Below are positions 13,880-25,765 of a stretch of 64,000 nt of DNA, piece by piece; within the stretch, counting starts at the first letter, position 1; each line of letters starts with the position of its first letter. Made by a program: the position numbers and the translations under genes. This DNA comes from Hypomyces perniciosus (Eukaryota; Ascomycota; Sordariomycetes; Hypocreales; Hypocreaceae), in contig SPDT01000004.1 in the NCBI GenBank assembly GCA_008477525.1, positions 2,418,001 to 2,482,000 of the forward strand, read 5' to 3'. The notes under the pieces were generated by a model. The model worked only from the letters and a program-made list of their open reading frames with translations. It did no database searches and was not told where the DNA came from.

Positions 13880-15360
13880 TTTACTTATAAAAGTCTTTAA
13901 TTAAATATTCCTTTTTAAATTTCTATATAGTATTTACTGCTATTAAAATTAATTATTTTTATTTAATTTATTTATTATACTTTACACTATATCTTTCTTA
14001 TTAAATTAAATATATAATTTAAAGATATTATCCTCTTTAATTTACTTATCCTTTTATTATTTTTTCTATGTTTTATTTTCTTTTACCTTTAACTATTATT
14101 AAACTTAATAGCTTTCTTAACCTATTAAATAAATCCACTTCTTTTAAGCTTAAATATAAATATACTATTAAAATAATATTATATATTTTCTATTTTAAAA
14201 GGAATTTTAGCTTATATATTAATAGGTTAACCCTTTTAATTACTTTAAAAGGTTTTATTTATTATTAAAATTATTATTATAATAGCATTTTAAATAAATA
14301 ATATCCTCTATAAAGTTTTAAATACACTTTATCCTTTACTTAAAACTCTATTAGTTTATATATTTTATTATATAAATATTTAGCATCTATTACTATAATA
14401 TTTATTATATACTATATTTCTTTTATATATAGTTAATATAATATATTTATTGCTTTTTAGTTTATTTTTAAGTTTTACTTAAATAAATCTATTAATCTAT
14501 TTAATTTAAATTTAAATATTATTTTATTTAATAATTTTTTTAATAAAATATTAATAATATTATTTAATATAAATTATAAAAATAAAATAATTTCTATTAA
14601 AAGCATTTCTAATATTAGTATATAATATTATATAGCTATCTTTATTATTTAATTTTTCTGTTTAAAGCTTTTATTTATTTATAAATAATAGTTAATATGA
14701 AAGTTTAATTAAGTTTTTATTACTTTAAAAATTTATTATTAAAAATCAAATATAAATTATTGTTATAATTATTAATAATAATTTTAAAACTACTTTAATT
14801 ATAAAATAATAATAATTATAAAAACACTTATACCTATATAACTGCTTTATACTTTTTTAATATTAATATTAATATTATTCTTTATAATTATTTGCAGGTA
14901 ATTATTATTAATATATTAAAAAAATCATTATTTTTAGGGAGTCTTTAAAATAATTTAAACTTCTTTTTCAATAGTTTTATAATAAATTTAATTATAACTA
15001 TATAGTATAGTTAAATTAATATAAATATTAACTATACTGTTCCCAGCTATTATTACTTATTTATTATATTTTTTAAATACATTTTATAGTATTTTATTTA
15101 TTTTTTTAATTTACTTTATTTTTTTATAAAAAGATAATCCCTTTAATATTATGGTTATTTTATATATATTAATATAAAAGTCTTTATTATAGGGTGCCTT
15201 TAAAATTTATAGTATATAATTTTAAAGTAGATATAGTAATTTTATTTTATTTTATTTAATTTTATAAAAGAGATTATCTTTTACTATAAATAATAGCTGT
15301 ATTTCTTTCATTCTCTTTTTTTATTAATTATATATATACACCTAGCTTTTTTTATATTTT
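13880..15360 (-). pseudogene. Integrase-end relic of the G1 pol gene
   Basis: On the minus strand, about 14270 to 14080 reads through stops as residues typical of the C-terminal end of a Ty3/gypsy integrase, with short recognisable pieces such as PFKVIKRVN, IYKLKF and DLFNR in the expected order. After it, about 14060-13880 resembles a chromodomain-like tail in spacing. The upstream part, up to about 15360, contains residues compatible with the integrase core. The matching stretch in G2 (about 17625-18850, plus strand) shows the same residues, so the resemblance is not chance. It is thoroughly broken by stops and non-functional. Confidence 0.5.
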
Positions 15361-16932
15361 TAATATTTTAATTGTTTAAATTAACGTCTATTCTATTTAT
15401 ATTATATTTACTTTATTAATAACTATATTTATTTATTTAAAATTAATTAATATATAATATTAACTTAAACAGTTTATTTATAATAAGTTTAATAATTCTT
15501 TTATTTTTTAAATTATAATATATTAATTTATTAAATGTAAATTTCCCTTTTAAATAATTATAATAGGTTTATTTAAATTAATTTTATTTATTTTAAATTT
15601 ATTATATTATCTTTAATACTTTCTATAAATAAATTAATATTATATTAAATAATACTACTGCTTATTTATATAATATCTATTCTTTTATAAAATTTATTTA
15701 AATTAAAATTAAAGAATTTAATCTCTATTAGCTTTTATTTATTATAAGCGCTATTACCTCGCGCAATTATAACTATTAATTAATTTAATATATTTTAAAT
15801 TATCCTTAAAAGATATTTAAATAATATCTAAAATTATTTATTAAATAGTATTATTAACAAAGCAGGTAAAGCAGGTTATAAAGTTTATTGCAGGTTTTAG
15901 TAACCTTAAATATTTATCGAGTTTAATATATCTAAATATATAAGTATTACAGGGGTTAGTATTAATATTTAAGCTTATAGGTTTAATAAAAGAAGCGCTA
16001 GGCTGTCAGATAAACCAATAAACTATTATTCATTATAATTAACCTAAAACTATTATTAAATTAATTATATTTAAGATTTTAACTTTAATATATTATAAAT
16101 AAAGGAATTAATTAATAAGAATATAAATATTAATATAATAAATATAAATAACTAGTATTTATAGGCTTTTTAATTTAAAGCTGCTTATAGTAGCGTTAAT
16201 AGTAATATTATAAATATAAGATTTAAAAAGAGTAGAGGCAGTAAAGATATTAATCTTTAAATTTAGTAGGGCAAGTGTAGTAAAAGGAAATTAATATTGC
16301 AGTCTATAAACCCTACTTTTAACCGTTTATTCCAATTAAAAGGCTTAATACTACTACTATGACAATTAAAGTTAAATTATATAATGCAGTTATTAAATTA
16401 ATTAAATATTTATTAATATAGTGCATTTACTTTAATTAATATATATTTAATTAGCGTATAAAGTATTATATAGTTAATAAATATAATATTATCGATTTTT
16501 TAGTAATTTTAATTAATTGAAGCTCTTTACTATTAAATAAAAGCCATAAAAGTTTATTTTTTATCGGCCTATTTAATTAAATAAAGTTTATTTATTCTCT
16601 ACAAAGTATTATTTATAGTCTGCTATATAAAGATTTCTATAGTTTTTAATTCGCTAATTAATAAAGTAGCAGTATATAGATAATTAGTTAAAATAAATGC
16701 ATGTAAATACTAGGATTAATAGATAAAGTTATCTAAAATTATATACGCGTTAATATAGATAATATAGATAATATATACTAACTGGTTCTATTAACTTAAT
16801 TAAGTAGATTAATTTACTTCTTCTATTACTCTACGCTTTATAGCGGCAGTAAGGATAGAAAATAATATTTAGATTATAGAAGAAAAATTATATACAGTAC
16901 AGTAACTATCTAGAGCAATTGTTATAAATTAA

Positions 16933-17076
16933 TATAAATGAAGTGTTAATAAAGAAGCATAGTTCTATTAAGCTAACTGATAAATGGAAAGATCTAGACT
17001 AATATAGTAGCATGTAATAATGCACGTGATAAGAGATCCCTCCTGTATAGTGACCTCAGTCCTAACGCACGTATTA
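16933..17076 (-). repeat. 5' LTR of nested element G1
   Basis: It is a 144-bp direct copy of 11461-11604. It keeps the GCACGTGAT and AACGCACGTATTA segments that are eroded in its partner. Its outer neighbour at 17077 is the resumed body of G2. Confidence 0.75.
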
Positions 17077-17624
17077 TTTATATTAAAAGAAATAAATAAA
17101 ATATTTATATTATATTATAATAAAAAACCTAATTAATTTTAGTCTTTAATTAACTTGTATTAAAGTTAAAATAATACTTTAAACTAATAAAATTAAAAGT
17201 AATATATTTAATATAAATATATAAAAAGTTAAAAGTTATAATTTAATTATTATAATTAAATATAATTATTTTAATAAACTATATAGTAAAAAAAAAATCA
17301 TAAATTATATTATAATATTAATATTTAATTTAATAAAAGTAAATTATTAATTAATAAATATATTAATTTATTTAAATTAATTTTAACTAAATATTTACTA
17401 TATTTTAAGTTATATAAATTTTAATTTTAAATATACTATTTTAACTATTAATAATAAAAGATAAAAAGTATAATAAAAAATAGAAAAATATTAATTATTT
17501 AAAAGTATTAAATAAAGTAATAATATTTAAAAAGAAAATATATACTATATTGTAATAACTATATAAAGAAATAAAAGTATTAAATTAAAGTTTATAAAAG
17601 GCTATACTTTTAATAAAAAACTAG

Positions 17625-18850
17625 CCTAAGTAATGAAAATATTAAAAATATAAGAAAAAGCTAGGTATATATCTATAATTAATATAAAAAAAATAAAAAA
17701 AATATAGTTATTATTTATAGTAAAAGATAATATCCGTTATTAAATAAAATAAAATAAAATAAAATAATTATAATTATTTTAAAACTATATACTATAAATT
17801 TTAAAGGTAGGCTATAATATAAAATTTTACACTAATCTATATAAAAGAAATTATAGCTTGAAAAAGATTATTTTATAGGAAAATAAAGTAAATTAAAAAA
17901 TGAATAAAATATTATAAAATTTATTGAAAAAATATAATAAATAAATAATAATAATTAAAAAAGTATAATTAATATTTATATTAATTTAACTATATTATAT
18001 AATTATAAATAACTTTATTATAAAACTATTAAAAAAAAGCTTAAATTATTATAAAGACTGCCTAAAAATAATAATTTATTTAATATATTAATATTAAGAT
18101 TTAAAAAGTATAAAGTAATTAAATAAATATAAATATTTTTATAATTATTATTTTATAAGTATTTTTAAAGTTATTATTAATAATTGCAATAAAAAATTTA
18201 TATTTAATTTTAATAATAAATATTTAAAGTAATAAAAATTTAATTAAACTTTAATATTAACTATTATTTATAAATAAATAGAAACTTTAAATAGAAAAAT
18301 TAAACTATAATAAATATATAATATTACGGAAATGTAATATATATTAAATATTATAATAATAAATCCTAAATATTTATATAATAAAATATATTAATTAATA
18401 GAATTTTAAATAAATAATAAAATATATTTAAAACTTTATAAAGAATATTATTAATTTAAAAACGCTATTATAAAAATTATTTTTATAGTAAATAAAACCT
18501 TTTAAAATAATTAAAAAGATTAACCTATTAATATATAAATTAAAATTCCCTTTAAAGTAAATAATATATAATATTATTTTAATAGTATATTTAAATTTAA
18601 ATTTAAAAGAAGTAGATTTATTTAATAGGTAAAAAAAGCTATCAAGCCTAATAATAATTAAAAAAAGTAAAGGAAAATAATAAAAGGATAAATAAATTAA
18701 AAATAATAACATCTTTAAATAAAATATATAATTTAATAGAAAAGATATAGTATAAAATATAATAAATAAATTAAATAAAGATAATTAATTTTAATAGTAA
18801 TAAATATTTAAATGCAGTTATTAATTAAAAAATAAAGAAATTATAATAAA
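17625..18850 (+). pseudogene. Integrase-end relic of the G2 pol gene
   Basis: This is the inverted counterpart of the relic at 13880-15360. The plus-strand frame around 18500-18640 gives PFKIIKKIN, IYKLKFPLK and DLFNR in order, interrupted by stops, and a further conserved piece, ERYSIKYNK, near 18741. The open frame on the opposite strand (18428-18712) is only the antisense of this conserved piece. Confidence 0.5.
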
Positions 18851-20092
18851 GAAAAAAAGGAATAAATAATTAAATAAATTATAAAAGATCTTTATAATTA
18901 ATAATAAAAGTTTTTTAATATAAAAAGTTTTAATTAAAGTAAAAAAAAAATTATAAATATAAATAAAATAATAATAAAAATAAATAAAATAAATAAAAAG
19001 TTTAATAACAATTATATAAATTAAATATATAATAATTTATAGTAGTAATATAAACTTAATAAATATAAATAAATAAATATATAATATATTATATAAAGAA
19101 AATAATAATATTAAAGATATAATAAAAACTATAAATATAGTAAAAACTATAAATATTAGTATAATATTTAAAATAAAATATTAAAATATAGCTAGCTTTT
19201 TATTAATATTAGGCAAAATGGAGATATTAATAATAATAAAAAGACTTTATTTAAATTAAATAATAAAAATTAAAATTGTTAACTATATTATAAAAAAAAG
19301 CTATTAAAAGACTTTAAGTATTAATAAAAGAAATAATAAAAACTAATAACTTTAAAAATTTAATAGTAAAAAGTATAAATTAAATATTATAATATAATAT
19401 TCTAATATTAAATATAATGTTAAAAGAGAAGTTAAAGATATAGGTATATTAAATAAAATATTATAAAATTATTAGCTAAATAGTAAAAGTAATAAATAAT
19501 TTATATAAATATTAATAAATATATATAAAAAAAACTAATATTATAGTTATAAGCAGTAAACTTAATAATAATAGTTATTATTAATATTAATATTATTAAG
19601 TAATAATATAGTTATTTAAAGATATTAAATAAATAGAATTATAGTTTAAAAACCTAGAAAAGATAATAATAAAATTAATTAATTTAATAAATAAATAAAT
19701 AAATATTATTAAAAAGCTAACTACAGTAAATTAAAAACTTTACTAAACTTTAACTTAATTAGTTTTAAACTTTATAATATTATAAAAGCAGAAATATAAA
19801 AATAAAGTATTAAAAGAAATTATTAATAAAGTAAAAAAGCTTATAAATATAAATAAATAAAGTATTAATATTAATTTATATATTAATATATTAATAAAAA
19901 TCATTAAATGTTAATATAGGAAATCAATAAAGTTAAAAGTGAATTAATAAATATATTCTTTTTCTATTCTTTCCTTTTATTTATATCTTTTCTTTTTATT
20001 CCCTTATATTTTTTTATATTTTTTATCTTTAAATAGATAAATATAAAGAATAATAATAGTTAAAATAACTATCACTTTTCTTAAAAGGGGGT

Positions 20093-20245
20093 ATTAATAT
20101 ATATATATTAAGTATAACTATATATTTAATCTAAAGGATCTTATATTATATGCATTATTACATGCAATTACACTAGTCTAAATCTCTTTATTTACTACTT
20201 AGCTTAATGAAACCATACTTCTTCACTAATATATTATCTATATCA
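20093..20245 (+). repeat. 3' LTR of outer element G2
   Basis: It is the same length and orientation as 9442-9594 and differs mainly by C-to-T and G-to-A changes. It is preceded directly by an A-run/G-run polypurine tract and ends in ATATCA. Confidence 0.75.
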
Positions 20246-21120
20246 AATATTAATAAAAGCAATTACTTTTATATTAAAATATTCTATAAAAAAGTTAAGT
20301 ATTTTTACTGCTATTAATGTTTATAAAAATATAAAAATTTAAAGTTTATTATTAATTTTAATAATAAACTATTTATAATATTAAACCTTATAGTCTTAAA
20401 CTATCTAAAGATAATAAAAGAGGTATATAATAATAATAAAAATAAATATTTTAAAGATTTATTTAAATAAATATTAAAAAAAGTAAAAAATAAATAAATA
20501 ATAAAAGTTATAAGAGCAAAGTATTATTAAATATAATAAAAAATAAAAATTAAATATTAATAAAAATAAATTATTAAAATTACCTTTAAAGTTAAATATT
20601 AAAAAAAAATACTATATTTAAATAAAAGATTTAATTTAATTATACTTTTATAAGATATTAATTTAAAGACCTTTAAAGTTTAAATAAAAATAGCATTAAA
20701 ATAATGAATACTATTACCTATAAATAATAGCTTTTAAAAATATAATTAATTTAAATATTAATAAAGTTAAAGTTAATTTTAAAGTTAATATATATTTATA
20801 TTAAATTATAAAGCTGAAAGGCTAGATAATTAATTTAAAGATATAAATTAGTATATTATAGGCAGATATTACTATATATAAAGAGATAGTTAATTAATTG
20901 TATACTATAGTAAAAGAATTGCAGGAAAAGGTAACTGTATTAAAGTCGGACTATTAAATAATAGCGAAATAAAATAAGAACCTAAAAGTATTAGTTTAAA
21001 CTATTTATAATAAGATTCAACAACTATAAATTATTATAGGAATAAAAGAGGATATTAAATAAAGGCATAATATTGCTAAAGGACTGTAAGGATATAGCTA
21101 TTTTTTAGAGGGGGCAATTA
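20246..21120. other. AT-rich stretch without genes
   Basis: This lies between the 3' LTR of the outer gypsy relic and the second MITE-like copy. It has the same RIP-like composition as the rest of the block. No open frame, RNA gene or recognisable element is visible. Confidence 0.6.
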
Positions 21121-21271
21121 GTATAGATATACCTGGCAATAGCTTGCGCTATTGCCACTTTGTAGTAGATAACAGTAAATAAGTAGCCCTCCGTAGTTAG
21201 CACTTTAGTTAATTCTTTTTCATCTACGCTTTTTACCTTATTGACACCAGTCATTTGATCGCCTCGTGATA
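21121..21271 (+). mobile_element. Second, truncated copy of the MITE-like element
   Basis: It aligns in direct orientation with 457-615 of the first copy, including the left-end hairpin (here with AATAGC arms changed by transitions) and the conserved TTGACACC and CGTGATAA pieces. The right inverted repeat is missing. Sequence after 21271 is unrelated and passes into normal composition. It sits only about 190 bp beyond the end of the first gene. Confidence 0.6.
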
Positions 21272-21457
21272 ATTCTCTTCTATAATTACTGTTTTCTATT
21301 AGTCCAAGTTCTCTGGCTTAACCCTCTTAGAACGGTCAGAAGCAGCAAGACTCTATAATTCTGTAAGGGCTTTCCACTATCGTATGTATAGCAAAGTAGG
21401 ACCAACTGTACGTTACATTAGGCGACTTGCCCGTCCCCCATGGTAATATATGCCTCG

Positions 21458-24400
21458 CTAATCATTCAACCCAAACATTTTTCGAAGGCTGCCAAATTTC
21501 TTCTTCCTGTTATGCTGAACTGGTGTGCCATTATTAGGAGCGGAACTCAGGCCAGCATTGCTCTGGGAAGTGCTTCGCCGCCCTATGAAGCCCGGTTGTA
21601 AGGAAGAATCCGCTCCGGGAGTACCAGACGCTGACGGTAGATGTTTGTCGATGGCGTGAGCCTGTTGTATGGCCTCACGGTTGTCACCACCACTGTTACC
21701 CTTACCGTCGTCAGCGTCGTTGTTATCTGGCAACGGCCAACTCGGTTCTCGCTTACGCAGACTATTTGTACGGATCATTGTTAGTTGCTCCGTGCTCCTT
21801 GCTAGCCTGGTATCACGTCGGGCCGCACTCTCGCTAATCCCTCGGGCAATTTTGCCAGCTGAGTCTCTTTTGCGTCGGAGGATAAACATGAAACTTCCAC
21901 GACGCGAGGGAGTAGGAAGTGATGTCAGACCGCCTGTCCCATTCAGCGACGAACTGGACGGAGACATCAAAGTCCCGCGGCCGGATCCACTGCGCTGCAA
22001 GGTCGGCACGTTTGGTGCACCACGTAGTCCCTTTGAAGAAGTTACATGCTGTCTGGGCATGAAGCTGCCATCGTTATGAAGGGAGCCGTTTTGCATGGTG
22101 AAAGGGCCAACGCCTACGGCAGTTTCAATGGCTGGGCCAGATGGCTTACCACGTAGTGACTTCGGTAAGCCGTAGTGTCTTGAATTGGGTAAAACGGCTT
22201 CCTCCTCATCACTTGAATCCCTAAACCGACTCCTGAATAAGGTTGGGTGATCGTCATCTTCATCACTCGAGTCCACGAAGCGACTGCTGCTCCGTGACTT
22301 CTTACTCTTCTTGGAAGCTGTACGATCGAAACCAGTTACACGTGGGCGAGGAGGTTCGGAATGACTTGAATTGTGGCGTAAAGAGTGGCGCATTCGATTT
22401 CCTATCTGTGGCCTGGAAGAGGGCATGGACGAGACTGAGTTGGGTCGGAGGGCTGATCCTGTGGGTGACAAAGACCGGAGGCTGAATCTACTACTGCCTT
22501 TATCGCCATCAGATGGCGAAGCAGGTTCGTGCAGGTTAGGTCTCAATGACATCCTGAGCCCATGACGCGGACCAGCGCCTGTTCTCGTGCGTGTGAAACT
22601 GCTCTCACTGGAATCAGAACCACGACGTCTCAACCTGGGGCCCATACTTGTTCCACCTCCCGCAGTCAACAATGAGCCAGAGCTGTCGGCTGGGTGATTG
22701 CGTTGGCATTTCTGGTCAGACTCCCCCAAGCTAGGTGGAAGATATGACGATGAAGGTAGGTCAGCGGATTTCAAGGATCTGCCCAGTATACCTGGCTCCA
22801 TCCTACTTGGCGTATCTGACCTCAATGACGTCCGCATCTTGCCCACTTCTCCGGGCGTCATTGTGTGGTTGGCGTACTGCAGTTGCTGTCTTACTCCTTG
22901 GCCTCCATTCGCACTTTGTAAAGGTGAGTTGCTTGACTCCAACTTCTTGGTCGCACCTATCTTGCCCTGTACATTGCTGTCTGGTGGTGAGGGCTCGTTG
23001 ACGAGCTCGTTGACTTGCATTGATGGTTGGGAACCCATACTACTAAGGGCTGGCAGGTTGGCTTCAGCCTCCTGTAGCAAACCATTATTTGATGTTTCTT
23101 GGGTAGCATTTTCTGACGCAACCGTCCGAACCTTGATTTGATGATCTTGGCCGTTGTACATCTGAAATTCGGGCCCAATTTCACTCTTCTTAACTGTAGA
23201 CCCATCCCTATTTGTTATGATGCTTGTGCCCTCAAGTGTACCCTCGTCGGCCTCTTGGAGTGCCTCCATCTCCAGTTGGCGACGCTTATCAGAAGACAAA
23301 CTCTTCCAGTAAGCCTTGGCATTCTCCCAATCATCCGATGCTTGAAGTGGCTTTCGAGACTGGGTCTCTGATAGAGAAGAGTTCTTAGTAGCATTTGACC
23401 TTGTTGTCGAGGCTTTCATTTCGGGTGGACACACGAGTACGGCGTCGAGTGACATAAAGCCATCGACCACAGACAGGTCCTCGTAAGCATCACTATAAAC
23501 ACTGTCTCCTTCCGACACCTCGTCTTCTTCTTCAATATCGGCCATTTCGACATCAAGTTTTATGCCTGTAGACTCCATGGGTTGTGCTGGGGTTGTTAAG
23601 GTTGTTTCACCTATGATGGTGTTCGGCTTGAGGATAGTGGAAACTTCCTCGTCCTTGGGAAAGCTGCCAGGTACTATGGTGTATTGATCTGTAACACCAA
23701 CATTGTCATAACCCTGTGGTTGAAGACTCGGCTGAGAAACAGATATGGTTGGAACAGGGCTACTGTACCCTGTCAGATTGTCATCTCGATGATTTGTATA
23801 GGTATCTGAATCTGGCGACAATCCCCTCGTCCCCACGCTCAACACCAAATCGTCTGCTTTCAAATTTTGTCCGACATCTAGCTCTTCATCGGAGCTCAGC
23901 GGATCGTCGCTGCCATGTTCAGACGCTTCGAAGAATGTGACAGCAGTTGGGAGAGGCTCTCTATACTTGGAAATATTGGCCTCGTGTTTCGATGATTGTT
24001 CTTGTGAAGGAATAATTCCGATGACCGAACCACTGGACTGGGGAAGCCCCTTTGAGGTCCTAGAAGCACTAGTCTGAGACAAAGAGTGTAGCGTTGGTTT
24101 GGGAGGCCACACCTTTTCATGGGGACGAACCAACGGGCGTTCCTCAGGCTCCTTTGCTTTCTTCTCCCGGACACTCCCAAACAGTGGTAGGGCTGGTCGG
24201 GGTGACATGGTTTCAGCTTCATCTACCGAAGTCATCTCTTTCTTCGGGTATTTTCCTACTGTGCTGTGCCATTGCTTCTTTCCCTGAGGACTTGGGATGA
24301 CAGGCGGTTCCGTTTCTGGGTGTTGAGCAGATTCGCCAACAACTACCGTGTTCCTATCATCCCAACTGACCCGTACACTCTTTTTTCGAGCCGTGACGAG

Positions 24401-25765
24401 ATCCTCTTTGCCGCTCTGGCTCGGGCTAAAACCCGAGGCCTCCGAATCGTCATTAGAAGGGGCTGGAGACACCCCTCTGGCTGAGTTTGAGAGCTTCATA
24501 GCGGACTTTCTAGGTGACAAAGAACGCGGCGGTGGCTCGTGTTTGACGACAAGCTGATCAGTTGGCAGTGCAAAATGCGCTGATCGTGATGGGCTTTCAG
24601 ATTGTACCCTTAAATAGGCAGTTGTGCTTTTGGGTCCACCGACAAAATCTCTCGGCATACCACTCCCCCAGCCCCTTACATCACTGAGTGGCTCTTCCAT
24701 AGCCTCAGTTTGAGCATTGCCTTTGTCTTTTCTTTCTTCCAGTTCACTGAATTGTATTTCCTCCACTAAAGATGGCAGCTCTGTAGGCGCGGGCATTACT
24801 GATGGCGAGATAGGAGCAGCTTCATGAGCTATTGACTCGCCCCCTCTCTCTATTGCCGGTCCTTGTGTGCGTTCAGATAGGACTGGTGGCACCGGGGGAG
24901 AGCTAGTTTGAGTTTTGATGCTGGGCCCAACTTTGGTTATCTCAAGTGCATCATTAGAAAGGTGTGGTCCGGTTCTCGACACATCGTGCTTCTTCTTCTT
25001 CTTCTTCTTCTTGGCAGGCTTGTCGAGGAGGTCGCCAACAGTTATTGACATCGCCAAGAGCTCACCTCTCGAGACCATCCTCCTCGAGTTAGCATCGTAG
25101 ACAAGATCTTGATCAGAGATTGATTGGGATGGCGATCCACCACCCGAGGGAATTCTGGCGCGAGGATATGAGAAGTTGATGGAAGGACTGACGCTTCCTG
25201 GGCGCGGTTCCGAGGGAGAAGTAGCGGAGTCCAACATAGAGTCGGCCCTTCCGTTGACCGGGTCTCGGGCTGTGGCAGCTCCGAACCAGGAAGAGCCTTG
25301 CTGTCCAGCCTTTACTCTTTGGCTCGCTGTCCGAAAAGGTTGAGTTTGCGTGATGGTGCCTTTTTGTTGCACCGTAGTCTTCGTGCCAATAACATGCTCG
25401 GGAATGGGCATGTTTGGCACGGGTGGCACATCTTGGGGTCCTGGAACTGGGCCACGGCCTGGTGAAGGGGATCGGAAAGTCCGTTCGATCATCGAACCTA
25501 CGCTTGGGCTTCTCTGCAGTTCGCCTTTCCTCCCTCTATCTCGACTCGTCAGCGAAGAGAGGGAAGAATTCCGTCGCCGTACTCTCTTCGACGGCATCTC
25601 CGCGACGTTAGTTGGAGTGGTAGGTCGTGCCCGTAGCGCAGCGGCGGCAGCAGCGGAAGAGAGCGATTGGGTTGGTTCGCGACGCATGAATGCCGATGCT
25701 GCCGCTGTGGCGGCATTGGGATCGGCCGTTTCTTTGGTAAGAGGCTGTGGAAAGAGTAGAGCCAT
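21458..25765 (-). CDS. Large Ser-rich low-complexity protein, possibly eisosome Seg1/Seg2-like
   Basis: This is an uninterrupted 1435-codon frame. The N-terminus (residues 1-60) has two Ala-rich patches (NAATAAASAFMRREP and SSAAAAAALRARP). Such Ala-rich starts recall the fungal eisosome-stabilising proteins Seg1/Seg2, which sit at the plasma membrane beneath eisosomes. I recall that likeness from the family and could not test it. The rest is Ser/Pro/Thr-rich and presumably disordered. It has a poly-Lys run near residues 250-260, acidic SSDEDDD and SSDEEE patches around 1190-1215, several RRxS phosphosite-like motifs, and a basic C-terminal tail ending KKKFGSLRKMFGLND that could bind membrane or partners. 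No enzymatic domain is visible. The first ATG, at 25765, opens the conserved-looking MALLFPQP start. The 3' end abuts the heterochromatic block. Confidence 0.8.
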   Translation of the reverse strand: MALLFPQPLTKETADPNAATAAASAFMRREPTQSLSSAAAAAALRARPTTPTNVAEMPSKRVRRRNSSLSSLTSRDRGRKGELQRSPSVGSMIERTFRSPSPGRGPVPGPQDVPPVPNMPIPEHVIGTKTTVQQKGTITQTQPFRTASQRVKAGQQGSSWFGAATARDPVNGRADSMLDSATSPSEPRPGSVSPSINFSYPRARIPSGGGSPSQSISDQDLVYDANSRRMVSRGELLAMSITVGDLLDKPAKKKKKKKKHDVSRTGPHLSNDALEITKVGPSIKTQTSSPPVPPVLSERTQGPAIERGGESIAHEAAPISPSVMPAPTELPSLVEEIQFSELEERKDKGNAQTEAMEEPLSDVRGWGSGMPRDFVGGPKSTTAYLRVQSESPSRSAHFALPTDQLVVKHEPPPRSLSPRKSAMKLSNSARGVSPAPSNDDSEASGFSPSQSGKEDLVTARKKSVRVSWDDRNTVVVGESAQHPETEPPVIPSPQGKKQWHSTVGKYPKKEMTSVDEAETMSPRPALPLFGSVREKKAKEPEERPLVRPHEKVWPPKPTLHSLSQTSASRTSKGLPQSSGSVIGIIPSQEQSSKHEANISKYREPLPTAVTFFEASEHGSDDPLSSDEELDVGQNLKADDLVLSVGTRGLSPDSDTYTNHRDDNLTGYSSPVPTISVSQPSLQPQGYDNVGVTDQYTIVPGSFPKDEEVSTILKPNTIIGETTLTTPAQPMESTGIKLDVEMADIEEEDEVSEGDSVYSDAYEDLSVVDGFMSLDAVLVCPPEMKASTTRSNATKNSSLSETQSRKPLQASDDWENAKAYWKSLSSDKRRQLEMEALQEADEGTLEGTSIITNRDGSTVKKSEIGPEFQMYNGQDHQIKVRTVASENATQETSNNGLLQEAEANLPALSSMGSQPSMQVNELVNEPSPPDSNVQGKIGATKKLESSNSPLQSANGGQGVRQQLQYANHTMTPGEVGKMRTSLRSDTPSRMEPGILGRSLKSADLPSSSYLPPSLGESDQKCQRNHPADSSGSLLTAGGGTSMGPRLRRRGSDSSESSFTRTRTGAGPRHGLRMSLRPNLHEPASPSDGDKGSSRFSLRSLSPTGSALRPNSVSSMPSSRPQIGNRMRHSLRHNSSHSEPPRPRVTGFDRTASKKSKKSRSSSRFVDSSDEDDDHPTLFRSRFRDSSDEEEAVLPNSRHYGLPKSLRGKPSGPAIETAVGVGPFTMQNGSLHNDGSFMPRQHVTSSKGLRGAPNVPTLQRSGSGRGTLMSPSSSSLNGTGGLTSLPTPSRRGSFMFILRRKRDSAGKIARGISESAARRDTRLARSTEQLTMIRTNSLRKREPSWPLPDNNDADDGKGNSGGDNREAIQQAHAIDKHLPSASGTPGADSSLQPGFIGRRSTSQSNAGLSSAPNNGTPVQHNRKKKFGSLRKMFGLND

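Larger units (their letters stand above)
11461..17076 (-). mobile_element. Decayed Ty3/gypsy-like LTR retrotransposon G1, nested in G2
   Basis: Two direct LTRs of 144 bp each (11461-11604 and 16933-17076) bound a body of about 5.3 kb. The body is the inverted counterpart of G2: the stretch at 15783-16932 matches 9595-10740 in reverse, and the stretch at about 11843-15360 matches about 17625-20085 in reverse. Coding is on the minus strand, shown by integrase-like residues and by the polypurine remnant beside the left LTR. Frames are riddled with stops. The subfamily-specific LTR pairing shows that G1 inserted into G2, in the opposite orientation. Confidence 0.75.
9442..20245 (+). mobile_element. 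Decayed Ty3/gypsy-like LTR retrotransposon G2, split by a nested element
   Basis: Two LTRs of about 153 bp in the same orientation bound this element (9442-9594 and 20093-20245). They share a subfamily-specific middle stretch not found in the LTRs of the inner element. The 5' LTR begins TG and the 3' LTR ends CA. A run of A then G at about 20083-20092, directly before the 3' LTR, fits a polypurine tract and fixes the coding strand as plus. The body is interrupted by element G1 (11461-17076). Integrase-like residues can be read on the plus strand in the right half despite stop codons. The differences between the LTRs are mainly C/T and G/A transitions, as RIP would produce. I could not find matching target-site duplications. 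Confidence 0.75.
1..21290. other. AT-rich, RIP-type gene-free block
   Basis: Almost all of this stretch is A and T, full of TpA steps and stop codons in every frame, and it has no believable gene. The change to normal composition happens within about 150 bases, between 21290 and 21458. Related repeats inside it differ from one another almost only by C/T and G/A transitions, which is the known signature of repeat-induced point mutation in ascomycetes. It is best read as a heterochromatic island of decayed transposons. The few longer open frames here are chance products of low complexity or relics of transposon coding. Confidence 0.9.

Noticed and set aside
14068..14268. Open frame in the AT-rich block, similar to one at 18428-18712 on the other strand
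   Set aside because: They are antisense frames of the conserved integrase end in the two inverted gypsy relics, not genes.
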